Positions 16,401 to 28,400 of a DNA stretch of 64,000 nucleotides are shown one piece after another. Made by a program: the position numbers and the translations under genes. A model generated the notes under the pieces. It saw nothing but the letters and a program-made list of their open reading frames with translations. It was not told where the DNA came from and made no database searches. Each line of letters begins with the position of its first letter. The stretch's first letter is position 1. This DNA is from a candidate division KSB1 bacterium (GTDB lineage: Bacteria > Electryoneota > RPQS01). The stretch spans positions 248,001-312,000 of the forward strand of contig JACRMR010000003.1 in assembly GCA_016214895.1 (NCBI GenBank), read 5' to 3'.

Positions 16401-19400
16401 ATGACAATCATCCGCAATCGTCCGCGCGCATATCGACTTAACCGACGAATCGACAGGTACACGTCGCTGTGCGTGCTCGCAATCACGTTGTTCTCACTCC
16501 GCAATCCGTTGCTTGCCGCGGACATCGACCAGTGGTACCCGACCACGGTCGCCCAGATAGACTCACTATACCGGACCCACTATGACCCTGTGGTGAGTCC
16601 CGGTAAAGGAACCGGTTGGAAGCCCTTCAACCGGTTTTCGAATTTCTATGGTCAGCGTGCCTACCCCTTCGGCGAGATCCCGGCGGGCGCCCGGTACATG
16701 GCGTGGGAAGAGAAGATCAGCCGGGAACGGCACCAGAACTTGGACGAGAACTGGGTTCAAATCGGACCGACGAATCTGGCAGGTCGCTGCCTTTCAATTG
16801 CGTGGCACCCGACGAATACGAACATTATCTACGTGGGCTCGGCCTCGGGCGGGGTCTGGAAGACCACGGACGGTGGGGCCAATTGGACGCCGCTGACGGA
16901 CGGGCTGCCGTCGCTGGCGGTGTCGTCAGTCGTGCTGGATCCGACGAATCCGAATATCATTTACATCGGGACAGGTGAAGGCTCGTGGAACATCGACGCC
17001 GTGCTCGGCGCGGGCGTCTTCAAGTCCACCGACGCGGGAGCGAGCTGGAGTGTGACGGGACTCTCCTGGTCGGTTTCTCAGGGTGGCGCGATCAACAAGC
17101 TGGTGATTGATCCGGACAATCCGCAGAATCTGTGGGCGGCGTCGAGCCGCATGGTCAGCGGCGGCGGTGTCTATCGCACGGTCAATGGCGGAACCTCGTG
17201 GACGCGCTATCATGCGGGCGATGTGAAAGACGTAGTGATTCACCCGGACTCTTCGAATGTGTTGTACTGCGCGGTCGGCTATCCGTGGGGGCACAGTGAG
17301 AACGGGATCTTCCGTTCGGTGGACAGCGGCGTCACCTGGACGCGGCTCTCGAGCGGCCTGCCGTCGGCGTCGTCCACGGGTCGCTTGCAGCTCTCGATCT
17401 CTCCGACCAGCCCGCAGACGATCTACGCGGGCATCTCGACCACGATTTCCGCAAACTCTCAGCTGCTGGGGATTTACAAGACGTCGAACGCGGGTGCGAG
17501 CTGGACGCTGCAGGCGACGACCCCCAACATGTACAACAATCAGGGTTGGTATAACAACGTCTGCGCGGTGAACCCGACGAACGCCGCGATTCTGTATTCC
17601 TCGGGACTGGACTGCTACCGATCCTCGGACAGCGGCGTCAGCTGGACGCGCAAGTCGGTCTGGTCGTACTCGCCGGGGCACACGCAGTACGCGCACGCGG
17701 ATCATCACGACCTCGCGTTCATGCCCGGCAATCCGACTACGATCATCGTGGCGACCGACGGCGGGCTCTACAAATCCACGAATAGCGGGGATACCTGGAC
17801 GGGTCTGAACAACGGACTGGCGACGTATCAGTTCTATGCGATGGACAACGACGCGTTGCAGCCGAACGTGGCGTTCGGCGGCACGCAGGATAACGGTACG
17901 AACAAGTACAATAACTCCAGCACATGGACGGCGGTGTTGGGCGGCGACGGCGGCTACTGCAATGTGGACTTTACGAACTCGAATATCGTTTATGCCGAAA
18001 CACAACGCGGGTCGCATTACAAGTCCACCAACGGCGGTTCATCGTATTCGTATATCGGCAGTACGATCAGCGGCGCGGGAGCGTGGGTGACTCCGGTGGA
18101 GATGGACCCGACGAATTCGAGTGTGCTGTTGACGGCGACCACGCGGCTCTGGCGGACGGCGAACGCGGGGGGCTCGTGGGCGATTTTCTCGCCGGACACC
18201 TCGTCGCAGTATATCTCGAGCATTGCCATCGCGCCCTCCAATCCGAACTACATTTACTACTCGTACGAGTACAACGGTCAGGTCTGGCGCACCGCTAACA
18301 ATGGCGGCAGCTGGACGAATGTATCGAGCGGGCTGCCCAATCGTTACGTGACGCGGGTGAAGGTTCATCCGAGCGACCACACGAATGTCTGGGTGACGGT
18401 GTCCGGCTATGGGACCGGGCACGTGTGGAAATCGACGACGGGCGGCGGCGGCTGGGTGAATATGTCCACGGGACTCCCGGACATTCCGTGCAACGACGTG
18501 GTGTTTGACTTGAACAATCCGGCGACGATGTACGTCGCGACGGACCTCGGAGTGTATGTCAGCACGAACAGCGGCGCTTCCTGGAGCGCCTACTCGACGG
18601 GGCTGCCGAACGTGGTGGTGGACGATATCGCGTTGCATCCGACGAGCGGCATCCTGCGCGCATCGACGCACGGTCGGGGGATGTGGGAGACGCCGACCAG
18701 TGCGCCGACGGTGACGGTGTTGACGCCGAACGGCGCGGAGAATTGGCCGGTCGGCGGTGCTCAAACGATTACGTGGGGAACCGGCGGCCTCGGCGGCAAT
18801 GTACTGATCGAACTGAATCGCAGCTATCCGGGCGGAAGTTGGGAGACGATCGCCGCAACGACGGCGAACGATGGCTCCTACTCATGGACCGTCGCCGGGG
18901 CGACTTCGTCCACGGCGCGGGTGCGTATTACGTCGATCGAGCAGCCGGCGGTCAGCGATGTATCGAACGCGAATTTTTCGATCACCCAGCCCTCGATTAC
19001 GCTGGTGGCTCCGAATGGCGGCGAAGTGTGGCTATTAGGTACAGTGAACACGGTCAGTTGGTCCGCGGTCGGGGCGACGGGTCCGTACGTGCTGGAGATC
19101 AATCGCACGTATCCGTTCGGCAGTTGGGAAGGTCTCACGATCGTCGCTTCGGGGAGCAGCTATGCGTGGACGGTCTCCGGCGCGCTGACTCCGTGGGCGC
19201 GGATTCGGGTATCGCTGCAGAGCAATCCGTCGGTGGCCGACACCAGCAACGCGAATTTCCAGATTGTGCAGCCGACCATCACGCTCGCCTATCCGAACGG
19301 CGGAGAGACGTGGACGCCGGGTGAGACGGTGGTGATGCGTTGGAGTGCGGCCTACCTGACCAGCCCCGTTCGTGTGGAGTTGAATCGCAGTTATCCGGCG

Positions 19401-22400
19401 GGTTCATGGTCCGTTCTGGCCGCCTCGACAACTGCGGACAGTTTGGTGTGGATCGTGGATCAACAGGGCACGACGACGGCCCGCGTGCGCGTGGTTACGA
19501 CGGGCAGCAGCGCCGTGGCGGACACGTCCGCGGCCAATTTCACGATTTTGACGCCGACTCTGAGCATGATCTCACCGAATGGCGGCGAGGTCTGGGACGT
19601 GGGAACGAATCACACAATTCGCTGGAGCAAGGCGAACGTTTCGGGTCCGGTGAACATTCAGGTGAACCGGAACTATCCGGCGGGCTCGTGGGAGCCGTTG
19701 GCCATCAACCTCACGGCGGATACGGTGGTGTGGGCGGTGAATGCGCCCTACTCAAATAGTGCGCGGATGCGGGTTCAGCCGGTGAATATTCCCGGTTACA
19801 ATGATGACTCCAACGCGAACTTTGTCATCGGCACCGAACTCGAGTTGACCGCACCGCTGGGCGGCGAGGCTTGGAATGCGGGAACGTCTTACGCCATCAG
19901 TTGGAATCGCTACAACGCAGCGGGCAATGTCACGGTTGAAGTGAACCGCAGTTACCCGGGCGGCGGTTGGGAGTCATTAACGACAACCGCGGCGGGCAGC
20001 AGTTATGCCTGGACGGTTACCGGACCGCCATCGACGACGGCCCGGGTGCGCGTCTATCTCACGGCGAACAGCGCGATCGGCGACACGTCCAGCGCGAATT
20101 TCGCGATCAACGCGACGGGCATCGCGCTCGATTATCCGGTGGGCGGCGAGAACTGGCTGGTCGGCGGTTCGCAGACGATTCTGTGGACGCGTACCAACGC
20201 TGCGGGAAACGCCACGGTGCAGATTAACCGGAGCTATCCGAGCGCGAGCTGGACGAATCTGACCACGACCGCGGCGGGAAACTCCTATGCGTGGACGGTG
20301 AGTTCTCCGACCTCGAGCACGACGCGGATTCGGGTATTTCTGACCTCCAATTCCAGCATCGGCGACACCTGCAACAGTGATCTGTCCATCACGTCACCGA
20401 CGTTGACGCTGACCACGCCGAACGGCGGCGAGAACTGGAACGTCGGCTCGATGCAAGTGGTACGCTGGACGCGTTCGCAGGCCGCCGGCGCCGTGACGGT
20501 CCGTTTGAATCGGACCTACCCGGGCGGCAGTTGGACGACGCTCACGTCGACGGCGACGGCGGATACGTTTGCCTGGACCGTGACGAGTCCGACGTCCACC
20601 ACGGCGCGGATTCGCATCTATCTCAATTCCAATACCGCTGCCGCGGACACGAGTGCGGCGAACTTTACGATCGGGAGTTCGAGTATTGCCGTGACCGCAC
20701 CGAACGGCGGGGAATCCTGGGTGCTGGGCTTGCCGTACAGCATCGCCTTCACGCGCACGAACGCCACCGGCGCGGCGACCGTGGAATTGAATCGCAACTA
20801 TCCGGCGGGCGCGTGGGAAATGATTGACAACGCGTACACCGGGAGCAGTTTGAGTTGGACCGCGAGCGGTGCCGCCTCGACCACGGCTCGCATGCGGGTG
20901 TCCCTGAATTCCGATCCCTCCGTGCGGGATTCGAGCAACGCGAACTTTTCGCTGGTGACGCCGGCGCTGACGGTCAGTTCACCGAACGGCGGCGACACGT
21001 TGCGCATCGGCGCCGTCGCCACGCTGTCCTGGACGCGCGCGAACGTCACCGGCGCGGTGACCGTGGCGCTCAATCGAAGCTATCCGGGCGGCAGTTGGGA
21101 GACGCTCTCGACCACGCAATCCGGCAGCAGCATGTCCTGGACCGTGACGGGTCCGGTAACCGACCAGGCCCGACTGCGCGTGAGTTGGAACAGCTTGCCA
21201 TCCGTGAGTGACGAGTCAAATGCAGATTTCCACATCGTCGCGGGCTCGTTGGCCCTGGCGGCACCTGACGGCGGCGAGAGTTACACGCTCGGCGGACCGG
21301 TGACCGTGCGCTGGACACGGGTGGGCGCCACGGGAAACTGCACGGTGCAGTTGAACCGCAACTATCCGGCCGGCTCGTGGGAAACGCTGAGCACAACCGT
21401 GAGTGCGGACAGTTTGGTCTGGACATCAAGCGGTGCCGCCTCCGCGCTGTGCCGGGTCCGGGTGCGACTGACCGCGGATAGCACGATCTCGGACATGTCC
21501 GCGGGGAACTTCTCGCTCGTGCAGCGGTCGCTCGTGATTAACAGTCCGGTGGGCGGCGAGAACTGGTACGTCGGGAGTTTACAGACGATCAGTTTCACGC
21601 GCACGAACGCCACGGGCAACGTGACGGTGCAGTTGAATCGCGCGTACCCGGGGGCGAGTTGGGAGACACTGGCGACAAACGTGGCGGGCAACAGCGCCAC
21701 TTGGACGGTCGCGGGAGCAGCCAGCGCGAGCGCGCGGATCCGCATCTATCTTGCGGCGGAGACGTACGTCGGTGATACGATCAACAGCAATCTTTCGATC
21801 AGCAGCCCGGGTCTGATCGTGACGGCGCCCAACGGTGGCGAGATCTGGCAGACCGGAACATCGTACAGTATCACCTGGCAGACCAACGGCTTTACCGACA
21901 ACGCGCGGGTCGAGTTGAATCGCAGCTATCCGGGCGGAGCGTGGGAGACGCTGGCCTCGTCCGTGGCGGGAACTACGTTCCCGTGGACGGCGACGGCGCC
22001 TATATCGAGCACGGCGCGGGTGCGGGTCGTGGCGGTGAACAACTCTTCGTTGCGCGACTCCTCGAATGCCAACTTCCAGATCGTGACGCCGCAGCTCACG
22101 TTAAGCGCTCCGAACGGCGGCGAGTCGCTGAATCTCGGTTTCGCCACCACGATTCGCTGGACGCGAAGCTACGCGGCGGGAACGGTACAGGTTCAGTTGA
22201 AGCGCAACTATCCGTCGGGAAGCTGGGAGGATCTTGCCACTTCGACGGCTGACACGCTATTGTGGACGCCGACGGGCGGCGCCAGTTCGGCAGCGCGCGT
22301 GCGGGTCTATCTGGTCTCCAACGCGAGCATCGGGGACACGAGCGCGACGAACTTCACGCTGTTCCAACCGGTATTGGCACTGACGTCGCCGAATGGCGGC

Positions 22401-25400
22401 GAGTCCTGGCTGCGTAACAGCGTACACAACATCACCTGGACACGCAGCGGCTTGTCGGGCGGTGTGCGGGTTGATTTCAACGCCAGCTATCCGGCGGGAT
22501 TCTGGACGACGCTGGCCTCAGGTCAGAGCGGCGACAGCTACGCGTGGACCCTTACACAGAATGCGACGGCAACGGCCCGCGTGCGGGTGGTATTCGAGGC
22601 CAACACGGCCTTTGCCGACACGTCGGCGTCGAACTTCTCGATCGTCGCGCCGTCGTTAACCGTAACCGCGCCGAACGGGAACGAACAGTACAATATCGGC
22701 ACGAGTTACAGCGTGACGCTGAGCCGGAACGATCATCCCGGCGGGGTAACCGTCCAGTTGAATCGCCAGTATCCGTCGGCGGCGTGGGAGACGATTGCTA
22801 CGGGAGTGACCGCAAATACTCTGATCTGGCCGGCCACGGGACCGGCTACGCTGGCCGCGCGCGTGCGGGTGATGAGTGAAGTCTATACGAGTCCGCTCGT
22901 CGGCGATACGAGCGACGCGAATTTCCGGATTCTGGCGCCGGGCGTGACGCTACTTTCACCGGATGGCGGCGAGGTGCTGTCCGTGGGCAATCCGTCGTGG
23001 CTGCGCTGGGTGCGCGTCGGCGTGGGCAATGTGGACGTATTACTGAATCGCAATTATCCGGGCGGCACTTGGGAAACGCTGCTGAATAACAGCAATTCCG
23101 ACTCGCTACTGTGGACGGTGACGGGTCCGGGGACAGGCAACGCGCGTGTGAAGGTGTGGGCGACGACGGATCACAATGTCAGCGATCAGTCCGCGAGTGC
23201 ATTCTCGATCATTGATCCGCAGATCTCGCTGATCGAGCCGTCGGTGGGGGATACGCTCGCCATCGGCGTGGCGAATTTGATTGCCTGGACGCGCAGCGCA
23301 GTGAGCGGCGACGTGCGCGTCGATCTCAACCGGACCTACCCATCCGCGTCGTGGACGCAGCTTGGCGTCAGTTCCGGTGACGAGATCTACTGGACGGGCA
23401 CCGGACCGACGACCGGAAACGCGCGAATCCGCGTGGTCTCGCAGACGATGAGCTGGGTGGGCGACACGATCAACGCGAACATCGCGATTCTCACGCGGAC
23501 TCTGAACATCACCGAGCCGGTGGGTTCCGTGGACGTGGCCGTGGGCGAACCGTTAGCTATTCATTGGTCGCGGAGCAATCTCGGGCCGGGTGCAAACGTT
23601 TACTTGAGCCGACAGAATCCGGCGAGTAGCTGGGAGTTGTTGGCGTCGAACGTGAGCGCCGATCAATACACCTGGACGGCGACCGGCCCGCGAGCCACCG
23701 CGGCCAGCGTTCGCGTACTCTCGACGCAATCCGCGGCCATCGGCGACACATCCACCGCGTTCGTGATCCTGGAACCGGAATTGGCGTTGAACAGCCTGAA
23801 CGGTGGAACGGTGGGCGCCGGAAACATCGAGGTGATCAGTTGGACGCGCTCGGACGCGAGCGGCCCCGTGGACATTCACGTCAACTATCACTACCCGCTT
23901 GGCGCCTGGACTGTGATTGCGAGCGGGCAAGGCGGATCTAGTGTTGATTGGACAGTCCCCGACAGCTTGACGAGCACTGCACGAATTCGGATTGAGCTGA
24001 CGGGAACGGAAGTCCTGGACGAGAGCAGCGCCGACTTTGCGATCGTCACGCCACAGCTTACGTTGCTCAACCCGAACGGTGGCGAACTCTACGATCCGGA
24101 CGACATCGTGCAGATCAATTGGTCGCGCACGGCGACGACCGGCGCCGCGATGCTCGAATTGAATACGAATTATCCGGCCGGAGGCTGGGAAACGCTCGCG
24201 ACCGGACTGAGCGGCAACAACTGGTCGTGGCAGGTTCCGAACGCGGACTTTTCGCACGGACGCATTCGCGTTTCGCTCGTGTCGCGTCCGGAAGTCTATG
24301 ATATCTCCAATGCAGATTTCGGCACGCAACTACCGTCGCTCTATTTGATTTGGCCGAACGGCGGAGATTCACTCATTACCGGGACCTCGCGTGTGATTCA
24401 CTGGGGTCGAACCAACGCGCCGGGCACCGCGCGGTTGGAGTTGAACCGGAATCATCCGGCGGGAGCGTGGGAGCAGATTGGTTCGCCGACGTCCGCCGAT
24501 TCACTGGCCTGGACGGTGAATACGCCCGTGTCGAGCGCAGCACGGTTCAGAGTCTCGCTGGTCTTTGATCCATCGGTACAAGACGAAAGCGACGAGAACT
24601 TCTCGATTCTTCAGCCGCGCGTGACCTTGCAGGCGCCGCTGGCCGGCGACTCTATCGGATTGGGCGACACCTTGCGCTTCGCGTGGCAGCGAATCGGAGT
24701 CGCGGCGAACATCAATGTCTCGGTGAAACGCAACTGGCCGTCGGGGTCGTGGGAAACGATTGGGACGAATATCTCGCCGGACAGTTGGTCATGGGTGGCG
24801 GCGGGAACGGCGGCGGAGAACGCGCGGTTCCGCATCGCGCTGGCGACGAATTCAACGATCAGCGACACGACGGACGGCGCGGTGAGAATTGGCGCGCAGC
24901 AATTTGTGTTTGTGGAGCCGGTCGCGGCGGACACACTGCGACAAGGTGATACGCTGACGATTCGCTGGGAACGGCGCTTTGCGCGCGGGAATGTGCGAGT
25001 GGCGATCTCACGAAACGGCACCGGCGGGCCGTGGGAAGATCTGGGCGTCACGTCGGGCAATCAACTGGCGTGGCCGGTGGCAGGACCGACGTCGAACATC
25101 ACGCGGTTCCGCTTGACGCGTGACGACATGACGTGGGTATCGGCGATGACGCCGTTCAGTCTGACCATCGTTGAGCCGTCGCTCGTTCTGACGCTGCCGA
25201 ATCCGTGGCAACGGCTGGCGATTGGCCGGCCGGTGGTCATCGCCTGGACACGGCACTACGTTGACGAGCCGGTCGATGTGATGATTAACCGCGGCGATGC
25301 GGGCGCGACGGTGGAAGTGTTGCGCGAGAACGTCGCGGGCGACTCGATTCACTGGACGGTGACCGGACCGCTGACGAGATATGCATCTTTCATGCTTTCG

Positions 25401-28400
25401 ACGAGTTCCGGCGTTTCGGTCTCGGAGATCTCGGAGGGTGGATTCGATATCGGCGAGGCGGAGCTTAGCTTCGTGACACCGATTGGCGGCGAGACCTACA
25501 TCGCGGGCCAGCCGATGAACGTCTGCTGGAACCGCGAATATCAGGATGATCCGGTGCGCGTGGAGTTGAATCGTGATTATCCGCTCGGCGAGTGGGTCAC
25601 GTTGTCCGACGGCGAGACGGATACGCTCTTCACGTGGAACGTGCAAGGGCCGCATACCGAGCACGCGCGCTTCCGCGTCGTTTCCACGGTGGACCCGGTG
25701 CTTGGCGATACGACGGGCGATGCGATTACGCTGGCGGTGCAGTCGTTGACGATCAGTGAGCCGGAGGCGGGCGAACGAGTCCCGGTTGGCTTCGCGCGCA
25801 CGGTGCACTGGACGCGCACCGCGGTGAGCGATCCGGTATTCCTTTACCTGTCACGAAATGGCGGCGACAGTTTCGAGCTGCTGGCGACGAACGTGAGCGG
25901 CGACAGTTATGACTGGACACCGACGGAGCCGGCATCGCCGAATTGCCTGCTGCGCGTGGTCAGCTCGGCAAACCCGGCGATCAGTGGCAACTCGCCGCCG
26001 TTTGTCACCGCGACTCCGACCCTCTCCGTGTTATCGCCGAATGGCGGCGAAGAACTTGCGCTGGGAAGCAGTATTTGGATACGATTCAACGAGAGCGATC
26101 ACCTGGCGGCGGTGGACGTGCAGCTCAATCGCAATTATCCGGGTGGCGGTTGGGAAACGCTGGCGGAGGACCTGACCGTTGATTCGCTGTTGTGGACGAT
26201 TTCCGGCGCGGCATCGACGACGGCGCGGATTCGCGTGACGTCGGCGGTCAGTTCGACGTGGACGGATGTATCGGATGCGAACTTCACGATTGTCCAGCCG
26301 TCGCTGCAGATTACAAATCCGGTCAGCGGAACAGACCTGATTGCGGGCGATCCGCTGTCCGTCGCGTGGAGCCGCGCGGGAACGCCGGCGCCCGTGAGGG
26401 TATGGTTGCGCTATGCGGAGGGCGGTGCGGACACGCTCGGCGAGCACGTTACCGAATCCCAACTGAACGCGATCGTGCCGGACGTGGAGCACGCGAGTTG
26501 CTATCTGGTCATCCGGACGGAATCAGGGACGATCCTGTCGGACAGCGTGGCGTTGTTCGGGCCCTACGTTCCGGCTTGCGAGATCACGCAACCCATGGCT
26601 GGCGCGCGCTGGGTGAGCGACGTCGATCAGGTCGTGCGCTGGAACCGGTACCATGCCGACGGCGACATGTCGGTTCAGCTTCAGCGCAACTGGCCAAGCG
26701 GTGAATGGGAAACGCTGGCGACGACGGCGGCGGATTCAATCGTGGTCACGCCGGGCGCATGGGGATTGAGTCGGATTCGCGTCACGCTTACCAGCCGGCC
26801 GTTGGTCACGGACGAAGTCACTATCAACGTGGTCTCGCCGACGCTGGAACTACTGCCGTTGGCGTCAACGCACCTGCGGCTCGGAAGTGAGGTTCTGTTG
26901 GCTTGGCAGTCCACAGACCTCATCGTTCCCGTGAACCTCGAACTCAATCGTGACTATCCGGACGGGACTTGGGAATCGCTGTATAGTGGTCCGGGTTCGG
27001 AATATCATTGGACTGTCAACGGCGAGCCCGTTCAGCATGCGCGCTTGCGCGTCACGGCCTTTGATCAGCGCGAAGTTGCGGACACACTGGAGCAGGAGCT
27101 TGAGTTCTATCGACCGTCGGTGTCGCTGGAACTGGAACTGACCGGCGATAGCGTTCGGGTCGGGGACACACTTGATCTGGTACTGGCGTTCAGCGGTGAA
27201 GAACACCTGGCCGATATTTCCCTGCAACGCGAGCCTGACGGCCCGTGGGAAGGCGTGCTGAGTGGAGTCGCCGGTGGTGTGTATCGCTGGATTGTCACCG
27301 GTCCGGCTGCTCCGGCCGCGCGCTTCCTGGCCGTGGCGACGGACGAGCCGTCCCTGGCGGATACCACTCGCGGCTTCACGATTCTGCCGCCGCGTCCGAT
27401 CGTGAGTTTCACGTGGCCTGTGGAATTCGGGGTGGACACGGTGGGAACCCAGCGAACGCTTACTTGGAGCTGGACGAATGGAGCCAGTGCCCTGCGAATC
27501 GAGCGGCAGTCAGGCGCAGCGGAATGGACGACGCTGGCGGACTCCATTTCTGATTCGGCGTGGACTTGGGACGTTTCGGCTTCCGCGGCGGACTCTGTGC
27601 GTTTCCGCCTGACGGCTGTTGACGATCCGGCGGTCAGCGTCGTCAGCATTGCGCGCTGGGTTGTGGTTCCGGAGGTTGACCTGCTGGTGGAAAGCGGATC
27701 GCCGTGGTATGTCGGTGAGCAGCACTGGATTCGCTGGACGCGTTCTGACTATGCAGGTCCGCTGACGCTGGAGCTTTCGCGGGTGGACCGCGCGGAGCCG
27801 TGGCTGGAATTGGCGACGCTTGATGTGGATTCGTTCCTCTGGACCGTCACGGGACCGGCATCGGAGTTGGCGGCACTACGACTTCGCGATCCGGAATTCC
27901 CGAGTCTCGAAGATACGACGGATGTGCCGATTCAGATTCGCGAGCCGCGTGTGCTCGTGGTGGCACCGAATGGCGGCGAGCCGCTCGATCAGAATCAGGA
28001 GATTCGATTGCGCTGGATCGGCGAGGGCTTCGGCGGCGGAGTTGCGATCGCATTGTGGCGCGGCGATCCGGTCTTCAGGCTGGACACGCTGTTTCTGGAT
28101 ACGGAGAATGATTCCAGCGAGATCTGGACCGTCTCCGGTCCGGCGGCCACCGGCTGCCGGCTGGTAGTGCTGGCCGCGAGCGATCTTGCCCTGCATGACA
28201 CGAGCGACGCGGACTTTACGATCCTCGCCCTCGCGGCGGGATCGGGCGGAGTAGCGGTGCCGCAGGCTTACGCGCTGCACGCGGCTTATCCGAATCCGTT
28301 CAATCTTCAGACGACGCTGCGTTATGACTTGCCGCGGGCGGCGGAAGTAAGCATCGTGGTCTATGACATGTTGGGTCGGGAAGTGCAGCGGCTGGTGGAG

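Noticed and set aside
16401-16530. Twin-arginine signal on the giant protein, suggested by RR pairs and the nearby tatC
   Set aside because: The arginines lack the S-R-R-x-F-L-K pattern; a Sec signal with T9SS sorting fits better.
18700-28240. Tandem repeats as a CRISPR-like array
   Set aside because: The period is about 280 nt, the frame is continuous and the units code for Ig-like domains.
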